A DNA stretch of 64,000 nucleotides from Juglans regia (GCF_001411555.2 NC_049907.1:8192243-8256242); one strand, 5' to 3'. Shown: positions 11,281 through 24,359, counted from the stretch's first letter. A program made the numbers and translations. The notes: a model not told the origin generated them from the letters alone.

Positions 11281-14200
11281 CCTTCCTTTTAACATGTCTC
11301 GTTCATGCCCTTTTACGCAATTATGAGTGCAAAATATTCTAAAATATACCATATGCTCCATGTTAACTTTTCATGAGTTAATAATACACACTTTGGAATA
11401 TCTTTATTTGATCTAAGCATGAACATTTTCACAATTATATATTCCAATCCGCTTTATATTTGGCTTCTGCTCTGACAAAGTTGGTAAATAATTTCCACCA
11501 TTGTCTTACAACAAACTGTAAACTTATTCCTAAATAGCATAGGCCTCAAACATTCCATTTAAAGCGTAAAATATCTATGTTTACCACCATTGCTTTAATA
11601 CTTGAACTTCCCATATATAAAACTTTCCATATGAAATGGTATGGAAATGAATGTGTCTTTGCTTTAATACTATATAAATGGAGAACACCAATTCTATATT
11701 CCCATTGAGTGGCTGCAACTCCCTTATAGAAATGTTTAGGTCATCATTATTGCCCAATGCAGCAATAAAAATGGGATTACATGATTGACATCAATTCCTA
11801 TAAAGTACCAATTGTGTACATTGGATTCATGTAAGAATTTGATGGACATGATAGACAGCCTAGAAATCCACACCAACCCATATAGAAGAAAAGAAAATTG
11901 ATGGGTCTGATTCAACCATGTATATTTTAGACCCAAGCACAATATTATTGAAATCACAATTTCAATAGTAACTAAATTTTGTAATGTTGCTGGTGCTTTT
12001 AAGTTGTTATCGAAGTCATAAACTACTTGTATGGACTACTCAATGTGGTCCATTTGTAGATAGCTGGCTGCATTTAACTGCCATTCATGACTAGAGTTCA
12101 AGCAAACTAACAGTCAGCTAAAGCTGTAATTGTACACAACTATCTTCCATTGTTGGTATTATAAAGTTGCATCATTAGTCCATTTTTTTTATGTATCATA
12201 TTCGGTTTTTCATTCATTACCAGCACTATCATTTGTTAATTACTAAATTCATGACTTGAAAATAGGTGTTCTCATGTGAACTGGATGATAGGTTGTAGTG
12301 ATTGATATGTAGTTGTATCAATCATGTGTATTGGGTTGCTCCCCTTTTACTCGTGTGAAAGACATTTATTGTTAACAGAATGTGATGGTTGGAGTCATTA
12401 ATAATTTAATTCAGTAAATTATGTTGGGTTTCTAAAATGCAAGGCAAGTCATTAGATTAAAATTTAGGAGCAAAGAGAGTATGGCTAGCATCCCAATATG
12501 CTAGCCATGCCATCCACATTAGAAACAAAGGGGTGCTACTCCAATAGACATGAAGACATTAGAAACACCTTAGTAGAAAATAAAAAGAAAAATATTTTGA
12601 CATTGTATAATCACTATGTGCATTTCTCTTCCCGTGAATTAGCAAACTATAATCACATTGTAATCTCGCAAACTATGATAGCATGCATGCTGCATAGTCT
12701 TTCACTATTTGCTATCTTTTATTTATGTACCAATAATTTAAAAGATGATATATAAATATCCTTTTTCCTTACATTAAATACAAATCATGATTGTCAACTT
12801 GTAAACATGTTGACATTAGTTACTAAAAGTAAATTGAGATACCAATTTTCTCAGTTTACATATATCCCATTTTCCATGGGCAAAAACAAGCCCAGAACAT
12901 GTCTCCCTACGCAGGTGTGCATAGAAGATGATAATCCATAGACACTTGCAAATGTGACATACAACAATGGAAACATTATAACAGTTAAATAGATTCATAC
13001 CCAGGGCATTGGTTGATGATTTTAAAAAATCATTTAAAAATGCAATGCAAGTCATTAGATTAAAAGTCAGTATAGCTTAATATCATGTGTTATGAAATAA
13101 TTACTATGTTTTTTAAATCATTGATTACTACTGTTGGTTGCCTGAGATGCTATCACTTAGAGCTCAAAATTGGCCAGCAAATTGTTAATTTTGTTAATTA
13201 TGAAATCTTGATCACACAATGAAGTTTTGAGTTGCCAGAGATAGGAAGATATGACAATATTGGCCAGTGGATTGAACCTTGTAAAAGTGACGTGATACTA
13301 CTTTTCATGGACCAATCTAATTACCATTCTAATTCTATATCATAACCGAGAGCACTAACAGACCACACCAATCATAAATGCCATCATGATAGAGGTTTCT
13401 AGGAAGTTATCAATCTAAAAACAGCTCTTTCATGGACCAATCAAATTACAATTATATTCCATAATATAATTGAAGTTGCATTGAGATACCCAAATAGAGG
13501 CCATTCTTGAATGCTTGAGAACAGTTTACACCTACAGTCCCAGAGAATGTTTCTTAGACAGTAATGAAGAACCTTTAGAATAAAACCGGTACAATCTAAA
13601 CACATCAAATGTATAAGCAAGATAGAATCATTGAACTTTTTATATAAGCCCTATTTTTCCTATCCAAAAACCAATGCCAAAGCCATATATCCATGCACGT
13701 AGATGTTTTGATATTGCAGACCCCTAAAAAATTACAGAAGGGTCTCTATTTTGCTTTGTTCTACATATCTTGATTAAAGGACACTTCATGAAAAAGCTAG
13801 TGACGTCCACTAAACCTTATCTCATGGAGTTTCTTTGATTACTTTACATAGTCTGATTAATTAGTTTAAACAAATTTTAATAATCATGTCGATGTTGACA
13901 AGTTTTGGTTGGTAAAGTTCTCAAGAACCCCTGATATCAGAAGCTGTATTGTAGCCTAAAAATGCATACCTTATTTCAAGTGAGCTCCTAATTTCTAAAG
14001 CCTAGCTTTAAGTAATGATTCTCACACATGGAGCAAACGGTATACCTTTCTTCTCAACTAAAATAAAATTACTACGTTGATATCAGAAGCTGAATGCAAT
14101 AAGTTATTTTTTTAGGTTACTTTTTTGCAAGTAATACTTGACATGTTACTACAGACCACTTGGAGTCATTCTAGTACATGCATGAAAAGGTATGTGAATA

Positions 14201-15358
14201 AAGTGTTTCATGGCACTTGGGTTTTGGAATTCTGCTAGCGATCGAGCTAGTTAGCTAGCTAGATTGATATATATGTCTCTCTCACTTGACAAATGATCGG
14301 CCACATGCTTATGCACGTTCATGGGAAGTCTTCAGATTTTACTGGTGTTTGAGTCATGAATTTATCTCCACAAAATTCATTATCTGCTGGTTTTTTGTCA
14401 CTTTTTTGTGCTAAATCCAGTTTTGTTTTTTCTCACCTCATAAATCCCTCTTTACATTTTCTTATCCCTCTGTGGAGAAGTTTTCAAACCCAACCCAACC
14501 TTTCTACATAAATACTATGCTTTATGTTATTTTAATAATAGAACAATGTTTCTTCAAGGATAACACTTGTATTCTTATTATAAGAAGCTTGGTTACTTGT
14601 GTTAATTATAATTGCATGCTAAATAACTTAGAGATTTTATTTCTACTCGTTTCTAGCCATACTTCCAGAATCTCCTCAAGGTTTTAGATCAAAAAACCAT
14701 TCTTCTCTGAGGCTAACAGTGGTGGTGTTTTGGTTAAAATCCACCTTTAATTCTCAATTTCTTTGCATCATGAATCATGATGCATTTAAAGGCGATGATG
14801 TTTGTATTTCTTACATAAACCAAGTTATATTCAACCAACTCTCACTCTCCAATGAATACATATAAGTACCTTTGAAATGAATAAGGTTTGAAAACCATAT
14901 TCATTCATATATTACTAATATATTGCAACTTGCAGATTTCACTATATGGACACATTTGCTTTATCATTGCAAAGGTGCAATATAAGACTTTATTGGTTTA
15001 ACCTTAAGGGCTAGAAAACCATTCTTTCTATTGTTGTATGTTGTCCAGTCTATTTTGCTATTTGATAGCATATTTACTGGAAGCCTTGTAGCAACTGCAT
15101 GCAATATACTGTATAAACACCAGGCATGTTAGATAGAGAACACTCACTAAATTCCAGAGACTAAACACCAACATCAGAATTTATATATACTGCATGCAAT
15201 AATGTCTTATTTCATCTTCATGCTTAACATTGCAGAGAAATTGATCTCCTAACTCCCTCCTCCAAAATACATGAACAAATTTAGTAAAGCTATAGAGAAG
15301 CTATTGTAGCAGTGCACATTTTGCACACTTTACGTGGTTTTTTTTTTTTTAACAAAAC
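11281..15358. other. Long gene-free stretch
   Basis: About 4 kb without a supportable gene. Open frames are short, AT-rich and lack recognisable motifs. Near 14240 there is a run of CTAG-type words (GAGCTAGTTAGCTAGCTAGA). No terminal repeats or retroposon tails were convincing. Confidence 0.45.
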
Positions 15359-15383
15359 ATGCTTTTAGTTTTGATATTCAAAA

Positions 15384-15442
15384 ATGAGTTTTCTTCCTCA
15401 TTTGAATTTGCCCCGCGAAAAACCTTCTCCCTCGCCCGTGTC
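15384..15442 (+). repeat. 59-bp segment repeated in inverted orientation at 20570-20628
   Basis: By eye, 57 of 59 bases match the minus strand of 20628-20570; both begin ATGAGTTTTCTTCCTCATTT. The second copy lies just upstream of the ALG7 pseudogene. In each copy a frame reads MSFLPHLNLP, but the flanks differ and I assign no protein. Confidence 0.75.
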
Positions 15443-15486
15443 TCCCTCATTCCAGCAGTTGCAACCACCGAACGTCGTCGACTCCT

Positions 15487-15655
15487 ACATATATATATGT
15501 ATATGTATAAATCTATATATATATATATATATATCTATATACATATATAAAGATTTATATACGTATATAAATCTATATACATAAAAAATAGTAATCTCTC
15601 TCATTCTCTCTCTCTCTCTGATTCTATATACATACATATATATATATATATATTT
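15487..15655. repeat. (TA)n and (TC)n microsatellites
   Basis: TATATA tracts at 15487-15590 and 15633-15652 surround a TCTCTC tract at about 15595-15620. Open frames reading YIYIYI here are artefacts of the repeat. Confidence 0.85.
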
Positions 15656-15766
15656 CTGGGTTTTAGAGAAGTGCACATAACTTGTAAATATGGTCTAATT
15701 AGCTATAAATCTCAGTATTTATGGACTTACTAATTTGTTCAAAAACTTATCGGGAGAAACTACTAT

Positions 15767-16147
15767 TTGGCAGCAGCCACTACACACCCTAGCAAAATTA
15801 CCAACTACTCCCTGCAACAAAACTCACGTGTTTCTCAGATTTTCACCCATTTGAATCTTGTCATCCCCATCTCCCAGCAGACCTCTCCCCATCCCCAGCC
15901 CGTTCCCGTCTCACTCTCCCCCCACCCCTCGTCTCGCCTATCCTTCCTCCCCCACCCAACCCAACCCAACCCCCGCGTCGCCCAATCTCTCCCCCAACCC
16001 TCCTTCTGCTCTGACTCTGCAACCATCCCTCTGCCTAGCACCTCACATTCTCTCCCCCAACCCTCCCTCTGCCCAGCACCTCCGTTGTCTTCGAATATCC
16101 CTCTACGCAGCACCCCCTCCAACAGGCTAAAGTATTTATTCTTATAA
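15767..16147 (+). other. C-rich low-complexity tract, coding doubtful
   Basis: A CCCAACCC/CTCCCC-rich tract keeps several frames open on both strands, with products dominated by Pro and Ser. Three overlapping frames are open at once, which points to composition rather than selection. There is no signal peptide or known motif. It could be part of a decayed 5' UTR, since similar words occur near 20400-20630. Confidence 0.35.
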
Positions 16148-16150
16148 AAT

Positions 16151-18039
16151 GCATTCAAAAAGGATTATATCAAATTCTAAGGTATGAAATTATAGAGTTT
16201 GATTATATGATAGCTTACGTTTAATATTGCATTCACTGTTACCACCATTGTTAGAGAAATGTTTATTACGTTTAGCCTCTGCCCTAGTTGCCCCTATTAC
16301 CACCATTGTCTCTGTCTAGTGATAGATAATGACTCTTTTCTCATGTTTTGAGAAAAAAAGATTTTGGTTGATACTAACTCTAAACTTGCTGATATTCTAG
16401 AATGATTGGCAGGATAAACATTTCTGGCATATTGGTTTTTGAAAATTCTGATGCTTTAGGATGTTGGTAGATTCTTATCATTCGTACACATTTTTTTAAA
16501 AATTTTCTCATATATATCATAATGTGGAAGGCACCATGCAGTTGTGGTTTTGATCAACCTTCTAGGCATATTGAATAGATACAAAGAGTCTAGAAGTGCT
16601 ACTTCATGATTAGGATCTCTTGGGTATCTCACTAATGCAATTAATTAACAAAAATGTGAAGTATATTCATGCCTAATATTGTGTATCAGCCCATATTTTA
16701 CCATCGAAGCCCCTGAAACTTGTGTATGTGCTTCTTTTTCACGATTATAAGTTTACCCTCAAGATGCCAGCTAGCTGCTGTGAGTGTATGGTGATGAAAT
16801 GTGAGGCTTGATTAATACATTTTTTTTAGTTTCCTTGCTTGTGACACTAACAGCCACATTGACATTTAATTGTCCATTCTCATCATTTTCACAAGGCCGT
16901 GGGAGGCATGTAACATTGCAGTAAAAAATGCATTTTTTATTCTGTAGTTATATTTTGGAAGCTTGCTCCCAAAAGGGAAGAAAAGCTTCCACTGGATTTT
17001 GATGAAGATGCATATAATTTTGTTTGATTGTACTTATCAAAAATAAAAATAAAAATTGTTTGATTTGTGTTGGTGATTTAGCTAAGAGCTGTAAGGTTTG
17101 GAGGTCCTGGTGGTGGACCATTTGACTAGATAAGGCTCTTATAAGCCTGTAGTTATGTTATGTTTGGAAGATGTGGGAAGATGTATTGCTTCGCGAGCAT
17201 GAGTTTGTAAAATGGAAGAATGAAGTACAAGAGAGAGACAACTCTACGAAATTAAAAGCAAAAATTATTGTGTTTGTACTGGATTGTCACAATTGTAATA
17301 GTTTTTACTTCAATCTAATAAACTGCATGTAAATAGCATGTTGGAGTATATTGTTTTTTAATAGATCAATTGTAATGGTACTCCCCCTATGTAGGTTCAT
17401 CATTTGAAATGAAAAATTGTGTAATGAAAACAGCTTGTGCACATCTCATGAATGATTTCAGTTTTGATTCCATTTTTGCTAATGGTGCAACATTAAGCTT
17501 GAGTGTGAGTGTTGTCGTAGCAGCCAAAGTCATTTTTTTTAAGTAATAACAAGATTAATAGTTCTGCATCATAAGAAGGAAAGGAAATCCAACTCCAACA
17601 TTGAACCAAATTGGTGAATTCTTAATAATTAAACTGAGAATGGAAGTGAACATATTTCACTACGAAGACATAATTCTTAATAATGTCCAAAATAGACATC
17701 TGAGCATATCCTAAGAGTAACACATACTTCTACATTATTATGGAAGACACACAACTCAACAAAAACTAGGAGCCCACTGCCTGGTTGCATCATCAACATT
17801 CTTCACAACTGAATCTTTCTGATTCTGCATTATATTGAGGAGTTCTGCAACTCGAAGATGGGGCTGTGAGCCCATCTTTCATCTTAGCCAGAGTAAAGAA
17901 GTTCTCCGGTGTTATCCTACTTCAAATACCTAGTTTCTAAGTATCAAAGAAGTCTTTGACATGCTGATGCATTTTCTCCCATTGAAAGTGCTGCACAATG
18001 AGGAATAGAGCTGCATGCACTGAATCTGTTGCCCTCCCA
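16151..18039. other. Gene-free stretch
   Basis: No gene recognised. A possible retroposon tail, GTACTTATCAAAAATAAAA, is at about 17030-17055, resembling the 3' end of plant LINEs, but no body could be attached. Confidence 0.4.
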
Positions 18040-20389
18040 AACCCCGATCTGGGCCTGCTTATATTTAGGATCTGTAGATGCTCCAATTTGCATGATTTTG
18101 TGTGTCAAAATCTGCAAATTGCTAAAATGAGTCATATTCTGTAACAAAGTTATAACCTAACTGGTTTGCAGACTTTATGCTTAGCAGATGCAATTATAAC
18201 TGTTTGCCCAACTTCAAGTCCATTCAGACCAGCATGGATATTTATAGAGTTTGTGCAGAAAATCGCCAAAAGCCCCATATATAGCTTGTATATCCATCCT
18301 GTGACATCAGAAGATAATGGTAAGGTAGACTAGATGGTTAAACAACTAAAATAAAGCTAACAACTAGGATTTCAAATGTGACAAGAATCTACAAAGTCAG
18401 GCAGAAACTGCTTAACATAGTTAAACAACAACAACATTTTCTTCCCTTGGGGAAGGAGGAGATAAGTCACTGTTTAAAATCCATGCAGATGATGTATCTA
18501 ATTGCTGAAGTTTGGTATAACAATAGTTGTATGCCAGCATAAGCCATCAACAAAGGAAGATTAGCAAATGATGGCAACAGTAATTTCCTGCTCTTCAAAG
18601 ATTTCAAGGAAACACATAAGAAATTGAATCTAGCAATAGTTCAAGAGAATGCAGAGGAAACAAATGCATACAATTACAGAGCAGAAGCTATAGATGACTG
18701 GATGCTCACACTTTCCAAGGGACATCAAGGACATTATTGACAAATCCAAGTAATGTCATGAAGCAGATGGATCCAATGCTGCAATATTGTACTCAACAAG
18801 CCACTGCATCATTGATGTGGTAAACACATTTTTTGTAGTTGAAGCACTTCAAAATCAATAGATGTTAGAATAAGGGTACCATGAGCTTAAAGCCTCATAT
18901 CACATGTTTCCCAGAGATTCTGTGTTTTTCTAGTGAGCCTCCTATAGTTCACCCAAGGGGACCACAATGGTCTCTACCTGAATATCCTGTACAGCTCAAA
19001 CAAAACCAAAATTATCTTTATTTATAGTTATGGACTAAGAACATCCCAAGAGATAGTGAACTTACATTGGAATCGGATGTGAAGTTAGAATACTGAAATA
19101 AGATGGCCAAGACCAAGAAAACAATTCCAACAACAATACCCAATGACTCAGGCCTGCAACAATTTCGAAATACTATCATCAAGTTTAATAAGAGAAGTTA
19201 AACAGATAATTATGATATAGAGCTAAATGAATGAAAATAAAATGAGAGAACAATTAGAAGATAACACTAACTACACAGTAATTTCTTTCCATTGAGCTTT
19301 GCATTTTCCTACGGCAAGTTTTGGTGTAAAAGTTTTGCCCCTATGGGTTAACTTTCATAATCACCCACTATTACTAATAATAAGAAAAACCATGCAATCA
19401 AAAATTGATTGATTATTCATTACATCTTAAATTTACGCTAGCAACTCCCCAAACTATTAATAGCTGAACATAATTAGAACTGTTCCCTCAAGCTTTTCTT
19501 TTTCGATTGATAAAAAAGGAGAAACAAAGACACGAATACAAAGCTGATTCTAAGATCATTGTCAAATTAAAGAGCTCGAACAGACATATGAAATCCAAAT
19601 CAAAAAATGGGTGAGGAATCTCATATAATTTCCTTCACACATAACTTTGGGATATAGCACAATATCAGCTAAAAAAACTATATTGAAAAGATTCAACTGC
19701 ACTTCACATTAATAATGATGGAAAAGTGATACAAACCTAGAAATCATTAATGTTATATTTTTACAAGTAAAATCAGTAATATTATTGAAAAAATAATAGA
19801 AGGGAAAAAATTTGACACTTCATTAAAGTTAAGAATCCAACGGAAACCCTATTCATAAATTCAACCAGAATGGAAATTTAAAACATACCCAGCCGAAAAA
19901 TTCAGTAAAAAAATCAATCTACAATGCATCCAGATGACAAAGTGAACTTACAACGAAAATCTAACATACTCCCGGATAAAAAAAAATAAAAAATAAAAAA
20001 TAAAAAGAAGACACACGAAAATAGGAACCCAAAAGCGGAAAGCACTCACACTTTGAGAGTGCCTCCATAGGTACCCTTCTTGTTAGCATCGTAGCCAAAA
20101 AAAATTGCGCTTGAGGACGTATTTGGAAGCCACAGGGATCATCTTACGGGTGAGAAGAACCCAGCGAGGCTGACCCCCGCATTTACGAGGATTGACTTCT
20201 TGAGGTCCCTTTCGATCTTGTAGTGGTGGAAGATGAGGTATAAGTATGGGCTCAAAAGTAAGAGGGAGAGCTTCAGAATGAAGCCTGACTTTAAATTTAG
20301 TGGCGCAGTTGGAGGCTCCGTTGGAGTGGGGTCTTGAGATTTGTGTCCTGTGTTGGATGGTTTGCTAAAGCTCTCTTGCGAGCTGCCAT
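18040..20389 (-). pseudogene. ALG7: ALG7/DPAGT1 (UDP-GlcNAc:dolichyl-phosphate GlcNAc-1-P transferase) pseudogene
   Basis: The family transfers GlcNAc-1-phosphate to dolichyl phosphate at the ER membrane, the first step of N-glycan assembly. Exon 1 (20389-20050) starts MAARKRALANHP, then in other frames reads KSGFILKLSLLL, LVNAGVSLAGFF, MIPVASKYVLKRN and FGYDANKKGTYGGT. Exon 2 (19153-19066) is intact: PESLGIVVGIVFLVLAI. Exon 3 (about 18803-18710) gives WLVEYN, then shifted ICFMTLLGFVNNVLDVPW, where the usual Asp pair is Asn-Asn. Exon 4 (from 18587) gives LPLLMAYAG and shifted TTIVIP. Exon 5 (from 18298) gives [18 protein letters not shown] and [15 protein letters not shown]. Exon 6 (18111 down) gives KIMQIGASTDPKYKQAQ, after which homology is lost. 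At least three frameshifts in exon 1 alone, more in exons 3 and 4, and no C-terminal part make this a pseudogene. Retained introns with GT-AG borders indicate DNA-level duplication or in-place decay rather than retrocopying. Confidence 0.88.
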
Positions 20390-20569
20390 GGCAGGCTGCT
20401 CCCTCTCTGTGAGACGTTCCTTCTCTGAGCTAGCACATCTCTGTTGTTGCTCTTTCGATTTCTACTTTTTAGGACCAAGCCAAAACGAAAGAGGATAGAT
20501 TTACGTCGCTCGGTTTTGCTAGATAGAGAGACGGCGTCGCTGGTGGCAGTGGGCAGAGGAAGGTGACTC

Positions 20570-20628
20570 GACACGGGCGAGGGAGGAGGTTTTTCGCAGG
20601 GCAAATTCAAATGAGGAAGAAAACTCAT
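20570..20628 (-). repeat. Second copy of the 59-bp inverted repeat
   Basis: Inverted partner of 15384-15442 with two mismatches. It lies within an open minus-strand frame (20766-20365) upstream of the ALG7 relic. That frame reads SQLQLYGGAGKSPNFHQ before the repeat; I do not recognise it and its end overlaps exon 1 of the relic. Confidence 0.75.
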
Positions 20629-20769
20629 TGGCGCCTGATCAGGAAGCTTCGACGCCTCCTTGGCGCTGGTTCTACCATTCGAAAGTTCTGAACCTACCAT
20701 CTGGTGAAAATTCGGCGACTTTCCTGCACCTCCATAGAGCTGGAGTTGGCTATCGGCCGCCACCATTTT

Positions 20770-21265
20770 TTTAAAAAAAATTTAAAATTAATTAGTTTAA
20801 AAATTTAGTTTGGATATTTTTAGCTTATCGTTTGCTAAAAAGTTGATGGGTCATGTTCTTGATTGAAGCGCATGACTCATGCCCTGTAGTGAACTGGAGA
20901 AACAGTGCAGCCACCCAAAGAAATTCCCAAATGAGCCGAAAAAACGACAGAAAATATGCATATATTAGGCTAAATAGAAACAAGCACAGAAGAAGCTAAA
21001 CTTGGAATAATTATGGGGGCCTTCTTCCAAAGAAAACAGCGAAACAACCTTAAATGAAAAGAAATCCTTTGTTGAACAAAGCCTTCCAATTAAGCAGATG
21101 AAAGAGACCCTCGAGAAAAATGGAAAATATTCGGGTGGGAGACAATCTCTAAGCGATCTGATACCATGTAAAGAAAGAAAATGTAGCAGTCCAGCAGAAA
21201 TCAAAAGAATGAAGCATAGTGTTTCGACTTACAGCAATCTCTGCATGCTTTCTTCTGCATATTTC
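20770..21265. other. Gene-free stretch
   Basis: Overlapping open frames on both strands (20965-21204 minus, 21098-21316 plus) without motifs. Nothing supportable. Confidence 0.4.
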
Positions 21266-21380
21266 ATTACTCTTCTTTATAGACCTACAAGAAAGAATAT
21301 AGGCTATAGGCTATAGGCTATAGGCTATTACTCTTCTTTATAGACCTCAAGAAAGAATATAGGCTATAGGCTATATATAG
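21266..21380. repeat. Tandem duplication with internal 7-bp repeats
   Basis: A unit of about 60 bp beginning TTACTCTTCTTTATAGACC and ending in repeats of ATAGGCT occurs twice in tandem (from about 21268 and 21328). The heptamer ATAGGCT is repeated four times in the first unit and twice in the second. Confidence 0.8.
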
Positions 21381-21479
21381 CTGTTGTCTTAGAAAGAGCT
21401 GTTCAGCAGTTTCAGTGGCTTTGGACAATGGTCAGCAGGTTTGCATAAGGGTTCAATGGTGGTGATCACTACTAGCATC

Positions 21480-21655
21480 TACTTTCTTTTTATAAAAAAT
21501 TTTCTGTTCATTATTAACAGCTCCATATTCTACATTTTATATCTTATAAAAAAATATTCATATATTCTATAAAAAAAACATACTCAGATCTTATAAAAAA
21601 GGTATAAGTATGAGATGTGAAAGTGAATAATAGTTGATGTAAGTAAATTTTTTTT
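21480..21655. mobile_element. MITE, family C (TAGTTGATG ends), diverged copy
   Basis: It contains GTGAATAATAGTTGATG near its right end and runs of CTTATAAAAAA, matching the paired elements at 30712-31015. Boundaries are approximate. Confidence 0.45.
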
Positions 21656-21855
21656 CATTGAGTTATAGTGAGCCTAAGGCCCTAACGGATGAATTATTTG
21701 GATTTTGAAACGTTTAAAATCTCAAACCATAGCTAACTCAAATATTAAAACCAACTGGAACAAATAAAAGTCCTCAAGTACTATGAACTATAAATGACCC
21801 TAGGTGAATTTGAAACTAGTGTTGATATGCCGAGAAAAAAACATGATAATACAGG

Positions 21856-23529
21856 TTAAAGGTGTGAACGATCATTGTGAGTCACATCAGGGCCAATTGA
21901 ATCATTATCATTATCGTCATCGTCATCCAATATGCCTTGAGTCTGCATTTGTGATAGTTTCTGGAATCTTGCTTTCTGTATGATCTCTTTCCTACTGCTT
22001 AATTTCTTTGCATAAATAGCAGCCCCTGCAACTGCTCCTGCTGAACATGAAATGGCCAACACCACCACTGTCCACTGTTTATATACAAAAATGCAGGGGC
22101 AGTCAGCTCAGAAAGCAGTAAAACAATGGTGAAGCCAATAAAAGGAGAGAGATGCCATGATACTCACATTTGTACTATTGCTGCTGATCTTTTCCCCTGG
22201 AAATCTGGGTGCTTTCGAATCTGTAGAATTATCTGCAACCATTTCTAGTATCTATAAGAAAACAATCTCTACCTTTTATAAAGATTATTATGCTTTTTTG
22301 GGCATAAATATCCTCATGCTCTTTCCTGTTATGTTGCTCTTGTTTACTGTCAATGCGTGCAATACATTTGAATGAGAATTCTTTACTTAAATGAAACATA
22401 AATGACAGCGTTCTGCAGTTAAGCTCGCTAAAAAGTGTCTGTCAAACAGTCAACTAGACACATTATATATTCAGGAAATTCAGACAAATTTTCTTTCGAT
22501 TGAAATGACTTGTTAAAATCTTAAAAGGTTGATCCAAGGAATTTACATCTTAAGAAAACAAAACTATATAGAGTGAAGGATGAGAGGAAAAGTATGCCAA
22601 ATGGATAGAGTAGACAGAGGAAAGATGTACCTGTTAGGGTTTTGGTAGTGAGAGAGCAATCAGTACTTCCTTTCCAATCAGGAGGGCACTGGCAAACATC
22701 ACCTTCTGCTTCAACCAAGCATTCAGCCTCATGAAAACAAAAAATCTGACCACAAGGTGCCCCAGAATGCTCACAATGCTCTCCAGTAAACCCAGGAAAA
22801 CATTTGCAGGTATAATTCTCACCCTGCACAATTTCCTCGCAATTCCCCCCATTTTCACACCAATATGAATTCGACCCATCACACATTGTCATTTCCTCCT
22901 CACAAAACTTACCCCTATAATCCAATATATCATAGAATTGATCACCCAAGTCACTTAGCTTGAAAAACATCCAATATTAAGCTCTATGTATATATAGAAT
23001 TATATATATATGCATAGCCAATGCAAAACAAGAACTTTAAGATATGTTACAACCAAAGAAGATCAACTACAGACTAACTTGGCGATTGAAAAATGACTCG
23101 TAAATCACTTCATTTGAACACTCGATATCTTTTTAGGTGGTGGACAGAAACTAAGAAAGAATTAAAGAATTATACGCTTTCTATTTCTAAAGAGAGAAAA
23201 AAATGAAAAGAAACTCATTTATCTTTATTCTTTTATTTTTCCTTAAAACCTACCCAAAGTAAAAGCATTTCAGATATCTCCTTCCTATTTAAATCAATCA
23301 ATAACCATCTCAAAGAGAATGGAGATAAATATCAAACTTTTTACCCGAGGAAGGTACGGTCACCGTCTAAGATGGTGGAAGGATCCGGAAAATTGCAAAG
23401 GCAAGCTCCAGTATTGTTGCATATCCCGGTTTTGCATCGACTGTCCTCGCATGGCAATGAATTCACAGTGAATGATCCAAGAAACAGTGAGAGTATAACG
23501 ATCTGCAGAAGTTCTATTCCAATGTACAT
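21856..23529 (-). CDS. EGF-like domain membrane protein (notch-like, plant type)
   Basis: Four exons join cleanly: 23529-23345, 22914-22631, 22232-22168, 22074-21856 (753 nt, 250 residues), each with GT-AG borders and matching phase. The start is the ATG at 23529. Residues 1-25 form a signal peptide (hydrophobic IVILSLFLGSFTV). A short Cys-rich segment follows, CEDSRCKTGICNNTGACLC. Exon 2 encodes a complete EGF-like module from about CDGSNSYWCENGGNCEE to FPGFTGEHCEH, then a second Cys-rich module with CFHEAECLVEAEGDVCQCPP. Exon 4 begins with a transmembrane helix, WTVVVLAISCSAGAVAGAAI, then a basic KK..RK stretch and an acidic tail (DDDDDNDND). The expected topology is a type I membrane protein with the EGF modules outside the cytosol. 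Arabidopsis has a similar protein annotated as notch-like (At4g14746 by memory). Function and ligand are unknown. A (GA)n tract sits in the 5' leader region. Confidence 0.87.
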
Positions 23530-23549
23530 TTCTAGTAGATTGTGTCTGT

Positions 23550-23556
<7 letters not shown>

Positions 23557-23580
<24 letters not shown>

Positions 23581-23582
23581 GG
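23557..23582. repeat. (GA)n microsatellite upstream of the EGF-like gene
   Basis: About 13 GA units 28 bp upstream of the start codon, in the likely 5' UTR; it reads as (TC)n on the coding strand, a common feature of plant leaders. Confidence 0.85.
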
Positions 23583-24359
23583 TCTGGAGATTGTTCTTTC
23601 ACATTTTGCTTATATTTGGTGATAAAAATGAGAAAGATCACTGACAGAGTCTTAGGGTTTAAGCAAAGGTACAGAGAAAGAGAGATTTCATTTGCTGTGA
23701 GCTGCAACTTTAAAGGAAAGGAAAGGGACGTTGAAACTGTCAAAGGGAGTGTCAGTTAAATTTACGGATTTGGGGCTTGAGATTTTTTTATTTCCATCAA
23801 AGGACGTGAGGGATTGAGAGTGGGAATCGGTGGTACTGTAAAGGATATTTCTGTCAATTAAAGAAAGTGGAGATTTCATTTTGGTGTTTTATATGAGAAG
23901 TCAAACGATGCATGTGAATAGTTTATCACGGTGTATGATTTAAGAAAGTCATCGAGACCAACGACTTCCGTTTCTCATGGATGAAAAGAGAATGGGTTGG
24001 GAGAAAAAGATAAATGTTTTAGTCACAAAGAGATTCCATAAAAGTAAACATAAAAATTGACGTGACTTGATATGTTACATCAGATTATAAAACTACTTTT
24101 ATTATAAAGTAGATTTAACATATCATATATATGAAACCACGTCGGCTGAATTGTATAGGCTTCGATCCAACTCCAACTTCGACTTGTCGGAGCAGAATCG
24201 GATATGAGCTTTTTTTAACTTCATATTTAGCTCATTTTTAGAAAAAGAATTTTTTGTGGGTTTACAAAATTCAAAATTTTCAAGAATTAAAAATTAAAAC
24301 TAAATAAGTTTTGCTACATATGAGTTGGTGTGTTAACTAGTATTACATATTATTATATT
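23583..24359. other. Upstream region of the EGF-like gene
   Basis: Presumed promoter on the minus strand. Overlapping open frames near 23360-23879 are shadows. No TATA box could be assigned with confidence. Confidence 0.4.

Noticed and set aside
15767..16147. Pro/Ser-rich open frames on both strands, possible secreted proline-rich protein
   Set aside because: Several frames are open at once because of the CCCAACCC composition; there is no signal peptide and no repeat periodicity at protein level.
22157..22375. Plus-strand frame with a hydrophobic start
   Set aside because: It is antisense to exon 3 and intron 2 of the EGF-like gene, whose splice phases all fit.
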